41,580 nt of DNA from an uncultured Alphaproteobacteria bacterium (GCA_946188105.1 CAMHTQ010000007.1:1-41580), one strand, 5' to 3'. Shown: positions 7,664 through 17,116, counted from the first letter of the stretch. Numbers and translations: made by a program. The notes: a model not told the origin generated them from the letters alone.

Positions 7664-8361
7664 TGTGGCGGTGGTTATTACTGGCTGTTTTCTTATGTTC
7701 TGGTTGTACACATTATGATTCAAACGAATACATTGGTGCCGATTTTTTGGGTATGCCGTATGTTTCTAATCCATTAGGCGAAGGTGTTGCCCCTGATACA
7801 GATCCGTTAATACGTTTTGATGCTTTTGATTGTGTAACATTTGTTGAAACATCATTGGCAAATGGCAAAGTTGATGAATTAAACAAAATAAGATATAAAA
7901 ATGGAATTCCAGAGTTTACAAATCGCAACCATTTTATCGAAACTGATTGGTTGGAAAATAATTCAGGGTTAGTTAAAAATGTAAGTCGGCAATACGCACC
8001 TGTAAAAATCCGTAATGTTACTATTGACAAGAAAAAATGGTTCAAAACCGTACATAACATGGATACAGATTTTGCCACCCGTAATATAGATTTGGAATAT
8101 ATTCCTTATTCTGATGCCCATAATATAAAAATAACAAAACCGATGGTTGTTCTGTTCATTATTGACAGTAAAAAAATACGCAATAAAATAGGCACAGATT
8201 TAGCTGTAAGGCACATGGGATTTTTATTACCTGATGGACGTTTAAGACATGCATCCAGCAAGGCAAAAAGTGTGGTTGATACAGATTTTAATAAATACAT
8301 CAACAGATTGGTGGAAAATAAAAATAATTTAGGTATAATGCTATTGGAAATAACAAAATGA
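7663..8361 (+). CDS. DUF1460-type lipoprotein, amidase-like
   Basis: A 232-residue protein with a lipoprotein signal (WLLLAVFLCSGC; the last Cys would be lipidated). The mature part fits the DUF1460 family of NlpC/P60-like N-acetylmuramoyl-L-alanine amidases. The conserved DAFDCVTFVET carries the presumed nucleophile Cys, NRNHFIETDWLENN is a family signature, and VRHMGFLLPDGRLRHASS supplies the likely catalytic His. By family knowledge it would cut peptidoglycan stem peptides. The substrate here is inferred. It overlaps both neighbours by three to four bases. Confidence 0.82.
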   Translation: MWRWLLLAVFLCSGCTHYDSNEYIGADFLGMPYVSNPLGEGVAPDTDPLIRFDAFDCVTFVETSLANGKVDELNKIRYKNGIPEFTNRNHFIETDWLENNSGLVKNVSRQYAPVKIRNVTIDKKKWFKTVHNMDTDFATRNIDLEYIPYSDAHNIKITKPMVVLFIIDSKKIRNKIGTDLAVRHMGFLLPDGRLRHASSKAKSVVDTDFNKYINRLVENKNNLGIMLLEITK

Positions 8362-9485
8362 CGACAGACGATAAACTTATTAAAATTGATATGGGTGCCT
8401 TGCAAAGTAATACAGCGGCGGATGCTGATACTGTATTGTGTTTGGGCATTGAATCATCGTGCGATGAAACATCGGCTGCAATCGTGGATTCTAATCGTAA
8501 TGTGTTATCTCATATCATTTATTCACAAATTCCAGAACATCAAAAATACGGTGGTGTTGTGCCAGAATTGGCTGCACGCGCCCATATTTTAGCCATAGAT
8601 ACGGTTATTGAACAAACATTGGCTGCGGCTGGAAAAACTATCAATGATATTGATGTTGTTGCTGCGACTGCGGGACCGGGGTTGATTGGTGGTGTGTTGG
8701 TTGGTTGGATGGCGGCCACAGGTATTGCACAATCATTAAACAAACCTTTGGTGGCTGTAAATCATCTGGAGGGACATGCATTGGTTCCCAGATTATCTGC
8801 AACTGCGGCAAATGGTTCAGGCGAAGGTGCGTCGGTTGATTTTCCATATTTGTTGATGTTGGCATCGGGTGGACATTGTCAGATTTTATTGGTTCGTGGT
8901 GTTGGGCAATATGAAATGATTGGTCAAACCATGGATGATAGTGCTGGCGAGGCATTTGATAAAATATCCAAGATGCTGGGATTAGGGTATCCTGGCGGTC
9001 CAATCGTTGATAAACGCGCGCAATCAGGCAATCCAAAACGTTTTCATTTTCCACGACCATTATGTGATAAGCCTGGGTGCGATTTTTCATTCAGCGGTAT
9101 TAAAACAGCAGCACGTATGATGCTGGATAAAAATACCGAAGCCATAGATGATAAATTCATAGATGATTTTTGTGCTTCGTTCCAGGCGTCTGTTGTTGAT
9201 TGTATTGTAAATCGTTTAACACATGCCATGGCAACCGATGTTGTGCGTGATGCAAAACCAAAAACATTAGTTGTGGCTGGTGGTGTGGCTAAAAACAGTG
9301 CAATCCGCGCGGCTATGGAAAAATTGGCTGGTGAACACCATATGATTTTTGCTGCACCACCGATGAATTTATGCACAGATAACGGTGCGATGATTGCGTG
9401 GGCTGGAATTGAAAATTGGCGGATTGGAAATATTGTTAAATCCCCTATTGCACCACGTCCCAGATGGCCATTAAATGAATTATAA
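8358..9485 (+). CDS. tsaD: tRNA threonylcarbamoyladenosine synthase subunit TsaD
   Basis: TsaD, with TsaB and TsaE, transfers the threonylcarbamoyl group to A37 of ANN-decoding tRNAs to make t6A. The 375-residue protein contains LGIESSCDETSAAIVD (about 29-44), the metal-binding HLEGH (136-140), ASGGH (169-173) and the DDSAGEAFDKISKMLGLGYPGG signature. The start overlaps the previous stop as ATGA. This gives about 25 residues before the conserved domain, slightly longer than usual, and an internal ATG at 8391 is an alternative. MtaB, encoded elsewhere in this window, modifies the t6A product further. Confidence 0.97.
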   Translation: MTTDDKLIKIDMGALQSNTAADADTVLCLGIESSCDETSAAIVDSNRNVLSHIIYSQIPEHQKYGGVVPELAARAHILAIDTVIEQTLAAAGKTINDIDVVAATAGPGLIGGVLVGWMAATGIAQSLNKPLVAVNHLEGHALVPRLSATAANGSGEGASVDFPYLLMLASGGHCQILLVRGVGQYEMIGQTMDDSAGEAFDKISKMLGLGYPGGPIVDKRAQSGNPKRFHFPRPLCDKPGCDFSFSGIKTAARMMLDKNTEAIDDKFIDDFCASFQASVVDCIVNRLTHAMATDVVRDAKPKTLVVAGGVAKNSAIRAAMEKLAGEHHMIFAAPPMNLCTDNGAMIAWAGIENWRIGNIVKSPIAPRPRWPLNEL

Positions 9486-9496
9486 GGATTTGTTGT

Positions 9497-9943
9497 ATGC
9501 TGAGCAAAAAACAATACAAATTAGCAACAGAAAAATTAAAGGCAAAAATGTCTGCCTTTGACGGATGTTATGATAATTCGCATTATTCTTTGACAGAACT
9601 GGTTAATATTATTCGTACTGTGATGCCTGTGGATGATATCCGTGCTACATTTATCGATGTTCAAAATCCAATCAGTTATGCCAGTGGGTTTTGTGCTTTG
9701 AATTCTTATGCTATTTATAATTTAACTGGTGGTGATAAATATTGGGAATATTATAATTTGTCGCCTAAACATGGGTTTAATAAATATGTAAAATATTTGA
9801 AAAACAAGAAAAACGGGCAATATCTGTATCTGGGCGACATTCAAAATATTCCATATGATTTGGGACATCCGATTACAAGAGAATTTATTTGCCCAAATGG
9901 AAAATTATATACTGCTTTGATTGAAAATTTATACCGCGAATAA
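9497..9943 (+). CDS. Hypothetical protein, 148 residues
   Basis: An AAGGAT ribosome binding site precedes the ATG, and the gene follows tsaD by eleven bases. The product is soluble and rich in Tyr, Asn and Lys. The segment YASGFCALNSYAIYNLTGG, followed near the end by LGHPITREF, loosely recalls the YunG-like pattern of a Gly-x-Cys-Ala core and a GG turn. The resemblance is too weak to name the gene. No signal peptide or membrane helix is present. It is cotranscribed with tsaD and xseA. Confidence 0.68.
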   Translation: MLSKKQYKLATEKLKAKMSAFDGCYDNSHYSLTELVNIIRTVMPVDDIRATFIDVQNPISYASGFCALNSYAIYNLTGGDKYWEYYNLSPKHGFNKYVKYLKNKKNGQYLYLGDIQNIPYDLGHPITREFICPNGKLYTALIENLYRE

Positions 9944-9964
9944 AAATAATAAGGAAAGGAAGTA

Positions 9965-11197
9965 ATGTTAGAAAAACCAGCACCTGCAGTTGATTTAAAT
10001 ACTATTTTCAGTGTAACTGATGCATCCACTTTGTTAAAAGGTGTTGTTGAAACTGCATTTCCTGTGATACGCGTGCGTGGGGAATTGTCCGGTATTACAC
10101 GTGCGACATCTGGGCATATCTATATGTCTATCAAAGATGCGGGGGCGGTTATAAATGTTATTATTTGGCGCAGTACGCCGGTTACTTTCAAATTGGAAGA
10201 AGGTATGGAGGTTATTGTCACCGGCAAATTCACAACTTACCCTGCCCGCAGTAATTATCAATTGATTGTCAGCGAAATCGAAATGGCGGGGGTTGGTGCA
10301 ATATTAAAAATGCTGGAAGAACGCAAACGCAAATTGGCAGCGATGGGGTTATTTGACGAATCACGCAAAAAACCATTACCAAAATTGCCACAAACAATTG
10401 GTGTTGTTACCAGTCCCACAGGTGCCGCATTCCAAGATATTCAAAACAGATTGCGTGAAAGATTTCCTGTGCGAGTATTATTGTATCCTGCAACCGTCCA
10501 AGGTGCAACAGCCGCAGCCGAGGTTGCCGCTGGTATTGAATATTTCAATAAAATGAATAATGTTGATGTGATTATTGTTGCACGCGGTGGCGGGGCTTTG
10601 GAAGATTTGTTGCCTTTTTCCGAAGAAATTGTTGTTCGGGCAGCAGCCGCAAGTCATATTCCGTTGATTTCAGGCGTTGGACATGAACCTGATTGGATGC
10701 TGATTGATTTCGCCGCTGATGTGCGCGCGCCAACACCGACGGGTGCCGCTGAAATGGTTGTTCCTACAAAATTGTCGTTAATCCAAGATTTAGATAATTT
10801 GGAACATAGACTGGGAACTGTTTTTGCGACTCATTTGGTCGGAATTCGTCAGAAATTGCAAAACATATCTATTAAAAGTCCAAAGCAAGTTGTTATGGAA
10901 TGGGGACAAAAAATTGATGATACAGTTCGCAATATGAATTTGATTATTTCAACTAAATTAAATTTGGCGCGTCAAAAATGTGATAGTGTTTCTGCATTTC
11001 CTAATATTTTACTGAATAAAATGAATATGCTGAATCAGGCCGTATCGCATTTGGGTCAAATGTTAAACAGTTTAAGTTATAAAAGTGTTTTGGCACGTGG
11101 ATATGCAATTGTGCGTGATCGTGATAATAATATTATCTGTACAAATACCGCAATTCCAGCCAGTATTGAATTCAAAGATGGGGTGATAAAGTTATGA
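9965..11197 (+). CDS. xseA: Exodeoxyribonuclease VII large subunit XseA
   Basis: XseA, with XseB, degrades single-stranded DNA. The 410-residue protein has the N-terminal OB-fold (VIRVRGELSGITRATSGHIYMSIKD), the catalytic-domain motifs KPLPKLPQTIGVVTSPTGAAFQDI, VARGGGALEDLLPFSEE and GVGHEPDWMLIDFAADVRAPTPTGAAE, then a coiled coil and the typical LARGYAIVRD near the end. It is at the short end for the family because the coiled-coil region is short. GGAAAGGAAG lies upstream. No xseB is seen in this window. It overlaps the DUF488 gene by four bases. Confidence 0.96.
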   Translation: MLEKPAPAVDLNTIFSVTDASTLLKGVVETAFPVIRVRGELSGITRATSGHIYMSIKDAGAVINVIIWRSTPVTFKLEEGMEVIVTGKFTTYPARSNYQLIVSEIEMAGVGAILKMLEERKRKLAAMGLFDESRKKPLPKLPQTIGVVTSPTGAAFQDIQNRLRERFPVRVLLYPATVQGATAAAEVAAGIEYFNKMNNVDVIIVARGGGALEDLLPFSEEIVVRAAAASHIPLISGVGHEPDWMLIDFAADVRAPTPTGAAEMVVPTKLSLIQDLDNLEHRLGTVFATHLVGIRQKLQNISIKSPKQVVMEWGQKIDDTVRNMNLIISTKLNLARQKCDSVSAFPNILLNKMNMLNQAVSHLGQMLNSLSYKSVLARGYAIVRDRDNNIICTNTAIPASIEFKDGVIKL

Positions 11198-11586
11198 TTT
11201 ATACAGGGTATTGGGCAAAAATCAAAGAATATGAATTAAATAAATTAACACCAATTGGAATTTCTGGATGGTCACCAGATGGATATACTGGGAAAACATA
11301 CAAAAAACTGGCTCCGAAATATGTTTGGTGGAAAGAGTGGCATGACAACAATTTGTCTGAACAATGGTATATAAACAAATATCAAGAAACTGTTCTGGGG
11401 GTTCTGGATCCAAATGTTGTTGCCCAAGATTTACAGAAAATGGGACAAAATGTTGTCCTGTTATGTTTTGAAACACCTGATAAGTTTTGTCATAGGCACT
11501 TGGTCGCAGAATGGTTGAACGCAAAAACAAAATGTGATGTCCGAGAATACATATTGCAATCCAACCAGTTAAGCATGCATTTATAA
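11194..11586 (+). CDS. DUF488-like protein
   Basis: A 130-residue protein whose ending (VVLLCFETPDKFCHRHLVAEWL) is the hallmark of DUF488, with its conserved Cys and CHR pair. Aromatic residues dominate the first half (GISGWSPDGYTG, WWKEWHD). The function of the family is not settled. It overlaps xseA by ATGA and ends the operon; the next gene has its own promoter four bases later. Confidence 0.82.
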   Translation: MIYTGYWAKIKEYELNKLTPIGISGWSPDGYTGKTYKKLAPKYVWWKEWHDNNLSEQWYINKYQETVLGVLDPNVVAQDLQKMGQNVVLLCFETPDKFCHRHLVAEWLNAKTKCDVREYILQSNQLSMHL

Positions 11587-11590
11587 AAAC

Positions 11591-11618
11591 TTGACAAATT
11601 GTCTGTTTTTGTTAACCT
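11591..11618 (+). promoter_or_regulatory. Possible promoter of the 107-residue gene
   Basis: A perfect TTGACA (11591-11596) is followed after 16 bases by TAACCT (11613-11618). The -10 box is weak. A better-looking TAATAAT farther on would need a spacer of about 25, so the exact -10 is uncertain. Confidence 0.45.
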
Positions 11619-11650
11619 GTCTAATAATAAATAAAACAAGAGGATTTTTT

Positions 11651-11974
11651 ATGACAAAACCTATTGCTTTGACCCATGATAACAGAGTGGCCTTGGACAA
11701 TGCTCTCAACAGCCATGAATATACAATGGATGCAAAAGTCGGTTTACATAAACGCATTTATACAATGTATAACCCAAATACAAACGACTGTTTTTGCATT
11801 CATGCTGATAACAACGGTCATCGTATTATAAGACACAATTGTGTTGATATTGCAGATTCTGATACATTGAAAGGTAATATGACAGCATGTATGGATATAG
11901 ATAATTTTGTATCACAAACTGTTCAAGCATACATAGAATATTTAACCCGACGCGTTAAATCTCGTTGTGCATAA
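11651..11974 (+). CDS. Hypothetical protein, 107 residues
   Basis: AAGAGGA lies eight bases before the ATG at 11651. The frame is open upstream from a TTG at 11591, but that overlaps the promoter, so the later start is preferred. The soluble product has a cluster DCFCIHADNNGHRIIRHNC with three cysteines and three histidines, which could bind a metal. The C-terminal end is basic (YLTRRVKSRCA). No family is recognised. It is transcribed alone and ends at a bidirectional terminator shared with recN. Confidence 0.7.
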   Translation: MTKPIALTHDNRVALDNALNSHEYTMDAKVGLHKRIYTMYNPNTNDCFCIHADNNGHRIIRHNCVDIADSDTLKGNMTACMDIDNFVSQTVQAYIEYLTRRVKSRCA

Positions 11975-11980
11975 TGGATA

Positions 11981-12013
11981 AAAAAACACCCACATTTTTT
12001 GTGGGTGTTTTTT
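11981..12013. terminator. Bidirectional terminator between the 107-residue gene and recN
   Basis: The stem AAAAAACACCCACA (11981-11994) pairs with TGTGGGTGTTTTTT (12000-12013). It is flanked by A and T runs that serve both strands and reaches the recN stop codon. Confidence 0.92.
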
Positions 12014-13668
12014 TAATTTTTAATTAATGTTCGGGCCATATTTAATGATTCTTCTGTTATTTTAGCACCACTGATTATTCTGGCAATTTCATTTAACCTG
12101 TCATCACCAGTTATTTGGGCAACGGTTGTTATTGTCGTATCATTATTACTGTGCTTTGCAATTTTATAATGCCTGTCTGCAAAACCTGCAACCTGGGCAG
12201 AGTGAGTTATAACCAATGCCTGAGATTTTTCAGCCAAACGATTTAACCGACATCCCACAGCCGATGCAGTTGCCCCACTGATACCGGTATCGATTTCATC
12301 AAACACAAATGTATGTGAATCATCACCACCAGCCAAAATAACACGCAATGCCAACATAAACCTTGCTAATTCACCACCAGATGCAGATTTGTTTAATGGT
12401 GCAAATGGTGTTCCAGGGTTCGTTTTTATCATAAACAAAACATCGTCCACACCATTGGTATTTGGTGCGGTTTCTGTGATCTCAACCATAAAGTCAGCAT
12501 TTTCAAGTTTCAAATCTGGCAATTCTTGTAAAATACTTTTACGCATTGTATTTGCGGCATCGTGTCGCATTGCACTTAAATTCGTTGCACACGCATCAAA
12601 TTCTTGTTTGGCGACATTTAAACCTTTTTTTAATTTTTGCAATTCTGCATCCGAATTATCAATCATATTCAAGCTGTTTTCCATTTCAGCCAATTTGTTT
12701 GGTAATTCATCAGGCATTACACGATGTTTTCTGGCCAAACTGCGAATTGCAAACAAACGTTCTTCTATTTCGTCGATTGTGCCAACATCAGATGTTTCTG
12801 GTTTTATTTGCTCGCCTATTTCTGCAACACGTTCCGCGGCATCATACAATGCATCTATTTGTGTTTGATACGGATTTTCGCCGTCACAATGCACGCGTTC
12901 CAAAATATGTGCAACCGAACAAATCAAAGAATCTAATCCATTTCCATTTGGGTTTAATGCAGTTTGTGCATCTGATAAAATTGCTATATTCTTTTCAGCA
13001 TTCATCATTTTGGCACGCATATCAGCCAATTCTTGCTCTTCGCCAACACGAACCTTTAATGCGCGTAATTCTGCAACATTGTGTTCTAAAAATTCATGTT
13101 CCATCGCAGAACGAGATAATAAATCTTGCAATTCGTTTATTTTTGTTTCAATGTCGTGCAGTTTGCCGTATGCCAAACGAGTAGCATTTTGTAATTTTGC
13201 AAACTCTGGGTTATTTATTGCAGCAAAAGTATCCAATGTTGGTCGATGGGTCGCAGGATTTAACAATGTATGATTGGCAAATTGCCCATGAATTTCAACC
13301 AATGAATCACCAACATCTTTTAATACACGAACAGATACCGGAATATCATTTATCCACGCACGACTTTTTCCGTCAGTGCCAAGTGTCCTGCGTAAAATTA
13401 TGGTATCATCAGAATCAATACCATTTTCATCCAAAATGTTTTTAACAGATTGTGGTGTATTATCAAATTCTGCGGTTACAGATGCCGTATCACAACCATG
13501 ACGAACCAATCCAGTATCACTGCGTGCGCCCAATGCCAAAGATAACGCATCCATTAAAATACTTTTACCAGCACCTGTTTCACCAGTCAATATATTCAAC
13601 CCAGCACCGAATTCCAGATTCAGTTTTTCTATCAATACAATATTAGATATGCACAGGTTTGTTAACAT
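12013..13668 (-). CDS. recN: DNA repair protein RecN
   Basis: RecN is an SMC-like ATPase that acts at double-strand breaks. The 551-residue protein has Walker A GETGAGKS (29-36), two coiled-coil arms in the middle, the ABC signature KSASGGELARFMLALRVIL (about residue 430) and Walker B TFVFDEIDTGISG (ending near 465). VITHSAQVAGFADRHYKI follows. The length is normal. It is the last gene of a minus-strand group beginning with addA and the detached nuclease, which makes a double-strand-break repair operon. Confidence 0.97.
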   Translation of the reverse strand: MLTNLCISNIVLIEKLNLEFGAGLNILTGETGAGKSILMDALSLALGARSDTGLVRHGCDTASVTAEFDNTPQSVKNILDENGIDSDDTIILRRTLGTDGKSRAWINDIPVSVRVLKDVGDSLVEIHGQFANHTLLNPATHRPTLDTFAAINNPEFAKLQNATRLAYGKLHDIETKINELQDLLSRSAMEHEFLEHNVAELRALKVRVGEEQELADMRAKMMNAEKNIAILSDAQTALNPNGNGLDSLICSVAHILERVHCDGENPYQTQIDALYDAAERVAEIGEQIKPETSDVGTIDEIEERLFAIRSLARKHRVMPDELPNKLAEMENSLNMIDNSDAELQKLKKGLNVAKQEFDACATNLSAMRHDAANTMRKSILQELPDLKLENADFMVEITETAPNTNGVDDVLFMIKTNPGTPFAPLNKSASGGELARFMLALRVILAGGDDSHTFVFDEIDTGISGATASAVGCRLNRLAEKSQALVITHSAQVAGFADRHYKIAKHSNNDTTITTVAQITGDDRLNEIARIISGAKITEESLNMARTLIKN

Positions 13669-13710
13669 AACCTGATTATAGCGATATTAAACCTGATATT
13701 TCAAGTTTTT

Positions 13711-14010
13711 TTAGTATTTCATATGGTAAAATAAAGCAACCTGCCATATCAAAAATACAGCCGTAATAATCCATGCGGTCAATTTTTTGTATTTTGGAGC
13801 ATACATTTTTGCCACGAAAAATGTAGCACAGCAGATAAACAATATTGTTATAACCTCGGACAAGATAAAGTGTTTTGCCAATAAGTTTAACTTTAACAAA
13901 ACCCAAATAATACATACGGATAAGGCATACCATACACCATACATCAATGGTAATAATGTAAGCCAACGGAATATATCTAAAACTTTGTTGCCTGTTGATT
14001 TCTTTTTCAT
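13711..14010 (-). CDS. Small multi-span membrane protein, unknown
   Basis: A 99-residue protein preceded by a strong GGGGGGAA site. Three hydrophobic stretches are visible: about 15-38 (WLTLLPLMYGVWYALSVCII and on), 46-66 (FILSEVITILFICCATFFVA) and 76-95. A short basic N terminus precedes them. No family is recognised. Its place between a recombination nuclease and recN may only reflect cotranscription. Confidence 0.72.
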   Translation of the reverse strand: MKKKSTGNKVLDIFRWLTLLPLMYGVWYALSVCIIWVLLKLNLLAKHFILSEVITILFICCATFFVAKMYAPKYKKLTAWIITAVFLIWQVALFYHMKY

Positions 14011-14025
14011 TAGTTCCCCCCTGTT

Positions 14026-14469
14026 TTATATTAATTCCAATTCCCAAGTATGCACCCACAATAAAGCACATGTGATTGTATAATCAGGATATATCATTTT
14101 TAATAATTGCACATATTCGTGGACCTGTGCAATATATTTTTCACGAAAAGTGTTTTTATCTAAATCAGTCTTGTAATCCAACACCTGTATTGTCTTGTTT
14201 TTGTCGTCAATAACCATTCTGTCTATGCGACGGCTGACAAATTGTCCTTTGATAAATCCGGCGATTGGAACTTCGGTCTTGGAAGTTTCACAGAAAAAAG
14301 ATTTTAATTCATCGCAGCTGTTCATTATTTTTTCAATTATTTCAGGGTCGCCTGTTGGATGTTCACCCAGTTTTACAAACTGTAATTTACTGTGCATGGC
14401 ACGTCCAGTATCCATGGCAAATTTTTCAGATTCTTTTTTTGATATAAAACTTTTTAAATCAATAGTCAT
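14026..14469 (-). CDS. Detached AddA/RecB-type PD-(D/E)XK nuclease domain
   Basis: A 147-residue protein that matches the C-terminal nuclease domain of AddA. GRAMHSKLQ carries the conserved His (H26). RRIDRMVIDD (D83) and VLDYKTD (D98, K100) give the metal and catalytic residues. YIAQVHEYVQLLK carries the conserved Gln-Tyr helix, and ALLWVHTWELELI is a typical AddA ending. In most alphaproteobacteria this domain is fused to the helicase. Here the gene starts inside the last codons of the helicase gene, 11 bases overlapping and in a different frame. A stop codon lies six bases before its ATG in its own frame, so fusion would need a +1 shift in a very short interval. AGGA upstream may allow independent initiation. 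Confidence 0.85.
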   Translation of the reverse strand: MTIDLKSFISKKESEKFAMDTGRAMHSKLQFVKLGEHPTGDPEIIEKIMNSCDELKSFFCETSKTEVPIAGFIKGQFVSRRIDRMVIDDKNKTIQVLDYKTDLDKNTFREKYIAQVHEYVQLLKMIYPDYTITCALLWVHTWELELI

Positions 14470-17098
14470 GCTCTATCCTGATATATTCTTGGTCATCTGG
14501 GGCATTGCATAATTGGCTGAACACACGCCACAAATTATAATGCCACGATTTTTGATTTGGATTTTTGTCTGGGTTATATCCATAAATATACAATTCATTA
14601 CGGGCGCGTGTCATTGCGACATATAGCAATCTGAAATACTCTTGTTTTTTTACAAAATCAAATGTCGATCTGGCAAAGTCCAAAACATCGGTATGAGCAT
14701 TTGAATTACGCGACCATAAATATGGTGTTGCATATGTTGGATGTTTTTTTATCGGCAATGGCAAAATATTTTCTGACATATAAATACGATGTGTATCAAT
14801 CAAAAACACAACTGGTGTTTCTAATCCCTTGCTGCTGTGTACAGTCAATATACGGACACCTGTTGCCGCCTCCATATCACGTTTTACCTCGCTGCCACCG
14901 GTAACAAACCATTTTAAAAACTCTTTTAATGTGCCACTTTGGGTTCTTTCATAAGACAAACAAATTGTCATAAACTCTTCCAATGGATCAATTATCTGTT
15001 CACCCAATGCAGCAATCATTTTCTGGCGATTGTTATTGTTTTGTAAAACCGCAGAAAAGAACGAATAAGGTGCCAATTTTTTGCCCCAATCCAGCACCTG
15101 TAACAAATCGCTATATGTCGCATTGTCAAAGTTTTGTAATATTTGAAATACGGTTGTTTTTGGCTTTGATAACTTTTTATTTTCATCGTTTATTTTATTT
15201 TTTAATTTACATAAATCATAAATTTTGCGTTCTGAAAATCTGTATAACGGGCTTTTTAACACGCAACACAGCGAGTAATCGTCAGCATTATCTAAACAAA
15301 ATCTTATCAAATTCAATAAATCGCGTATTGCAGGAAATTGTGGTAATGTGATTTTATCACTGCCCACGACGGCAATTCCCATTTTTTTCAATCTGGTAAT
15401 CAACAAATCCGCAAATGGATCACGACGTTGTAATAAAACCATTATATCTTTTGGTGCATATTTTCCCGTATCTAATATTGATTTTATTTTTTCCGAGATA
15501 GTTTTTATAAAGTCCGCGGTTGTTTCGCCAGTTATACCACGCGCAATCATTTTATGTAATTCGACACAGCCCAGGCCGTCCTTTTTTTCACGTCCTGCAT
15601 AGTGCCGTTGGTTTTCAAATCCGCTGAATTCTTGGACATCCGCATCATCAAAGAATTTGTCCACAGCATATAACACAGATGGCAAAGAACGATGGTTTTC
15701 ATCCAATGTGATATTATTTATTGCGCGTTTTGCATTTTTAATTTGGGCGGCAATTTCATCACGACTGTGTATAAATGCGGTTGGTTCGGCACCTTGGAAT
15801 CTGAATATAGATTGTTTAATATCACCCACAACAAATAACGATCTGGGCAAATCTGTGGTGTCGCCTTCGTCAAAGAAATCCTCGGTCAGCATCCTTAGTA
15901 TATCCCATTGCAAACCGCCGGTATCTTGGGCCTCGTCAACCAGAATATGAGATATTGACACATCCATTTGGGATAAAACCCATCCCATTGTTTCCCTGTT
16001 TGAAAGTAGTTTATATGTGTTGATAATTAAATCATTAAAATCTAGTAAATTTTTGGATGCTTTGACATCACGATATTTTTTCGCAAATGCAGCCGACAAA
16101 TCAAACAATGCAATCGTATCATCCAAAACAGTTTTGTGTTCTTGGTATTTGTATAATTTGCATACCCTGTCCTGTTCTGGCAATAATATATCCAGTTTTA
16201 TATTTTTGGCCGCGCCATTATTTTTTTGCATAAAATTGCCACGATATTCTTCGAAATCCACATTGCCATTGATATAATCTTGGATTCTTTGTTTCCATTT
16301 CGTGTTTTCTTCCAGAACTTTTTTTGTTACCTTGGGCGCATTTATTTTGGCATCCAATGTGGCGATTATGTTTTGTAAATCTGCGACTGGAATTTCATCA
16401 GATACAGGTTCCGAGATTTCCAGATATTTTTTAACCTCGCCAATAAAATATTCACGATATTGTTCAAAGTCAGATACATTATAAAAATCTTTGTTATGCT
16501 GGCTGATAAGTCCCGACAAGTTGTTCAAACTGTATTCAGACATACAGCCCATTATATGGGAAAATGCCGCCTCGGTTCTGGCGTCCGAGGCATCGGACAT
16601 CATTTCAACAAAACAATCCCATAATAATGCCTTTTCATCCGCACCCGTTACAACCTGCCATGTTGGAGATATGTGTGCCTCGACAGGAAAGCGGTGTAAA
16701 ATTTCTTCGCAAAAACTGTGGATAGTTTTTATTTTCAATATGTCTGGGTTATCTATGTATGTGAAAAATATTTTTCTGGCATGTGCGACATCGTCCAATG
16801 TAACTGGTTTATTTATCGCAACATCATCCAGTAATTCCATTAATTCTTCATCAGATTTTAATATCCAGTTCTTTAATTCTTTCAAAATACGGTTACGCAT
16901 TTCCGCAACTGCAATCTTGGTATATGTTAAACACAAGATGCCAGATTTGGTTACATCTGATGTACGAAATAAAATACGCAATAGACGTTTTGTTAAAACA
17001 CTGGTTTTACCAGTTCCTGCATTAGCCTGGACCCAGACATTTTTCTGGGGATCAGCCGCATTATCTTGACTGGGAGAAAAAACTATTTTTTTATCCAT
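14459..17098 (-). CDS. addA: Double-strand break repair helicase AddA, without nuclease domain
   Basis: An 879-residue UvrD/Rep-type superfamily 1 helicase. Motifs in order: QANAGTGKTSVLTKRL (Walker A, 25-32), CLTYTKIAVAEMRNRI (Ia), HILVDEAQDTGGLQWDIL (Walker B, 387-392), FVVGDIKQSIFRFQGAEP (III, about 421-439), RILTVHSSKGLETPVVFLID (V) and FRLLYVAMTRARNELYIYG (VI). AddA normally works with AddB and carries a nuclease at its C terminus, about 1100-1200 residues in all. Here the protein ends after the helicase, and the nuclease is the next, overlapping gene. No addB flanks it. A -10-like TATAAA at 17108-17113 lies only about ten bases before the ATG. Confidence 0.95.
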   Translation of the reverse strand: MDKKIVFSPSQDNAADPQKNVWVQANAGTGKTSVLTKRLLRILFRTSDVTKSGILCLTYTKIAVAEMRNRILKELKNWILKSDEELMELLDDVAINKPVTLDDVAHARKIFFTYIDNPDILKIKTIHSFCEEILHRFPVEAHISPTWQVVTGADEKALLWDCFVEMMSDASDARTEAAFSHIMGCMSEYSLNNLSGLISQHNKDFYNVSDFEQYREYFIGEVKKYLEISEPVSDEIPVADLQNIIATLDAKINAPKVTKKVLEENTKWKQRIQDYINGNVDFEEYRGNFMQKNNGAAKNIKLDILLPEQDRVCKLYKYQEHKTVLDDTIALFDLSAAFAKKYRDVKASKNLLDFNDLIINTYKLLSNRETMGWVLSQMDVSISHILVDEAQDTGGLQWDILRMLTEDFFDEGDTTDLPRSLFVVGDIKQSIFRFQGAEPTAFIHSRDEIAAQIKNAKRAINNITLDENHRSLPSVLYAVDKFFDDADVQEFSGFENQRHYAGREKKDGLGCVELHKMIARGITGETTADFIKTISEKIKSILDTGKYAPKDIMVLLQRRDPFADLLITRLKKMGIAVVGSDKITLPQFPAIRDLLNLIRFCLDNADDYSLCCVLKSPLYRFSERKIYDLCKLKNKINDENKKLSKPKTTVFQILQNFDNATYSDLLQVLDWGKKLAPYSFFSAVLQNNNNRQKMIAALGEQIIDPLEEFMTICLSYERTQSGTLKEFLKWFVTGGSEVKRDMEAATGVRILTVHSSKGLETPVVFLIDTHRIYMSENILPLPIKKHPTYATPYLWSRNSNAHTDVLDFARSTFDFVKKQEYFRLLYVAMTRARNELYIYGYNPDKNPNQKSWHYNLWRVFSQLCNAPDDQEYIRIEHDY

Positions 17099-17116
17099 TT
17101 TTTTCTATTTATAATC

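Noticed and set aside
13676..14071. 131-residue frame overlapping the small membrane protein on the same strand
   Set aside because: The 99-residue frame at 13711-14010 has a strong GGGGGGAA site and a regular membrane profile; the other is its shadow in a different frame.
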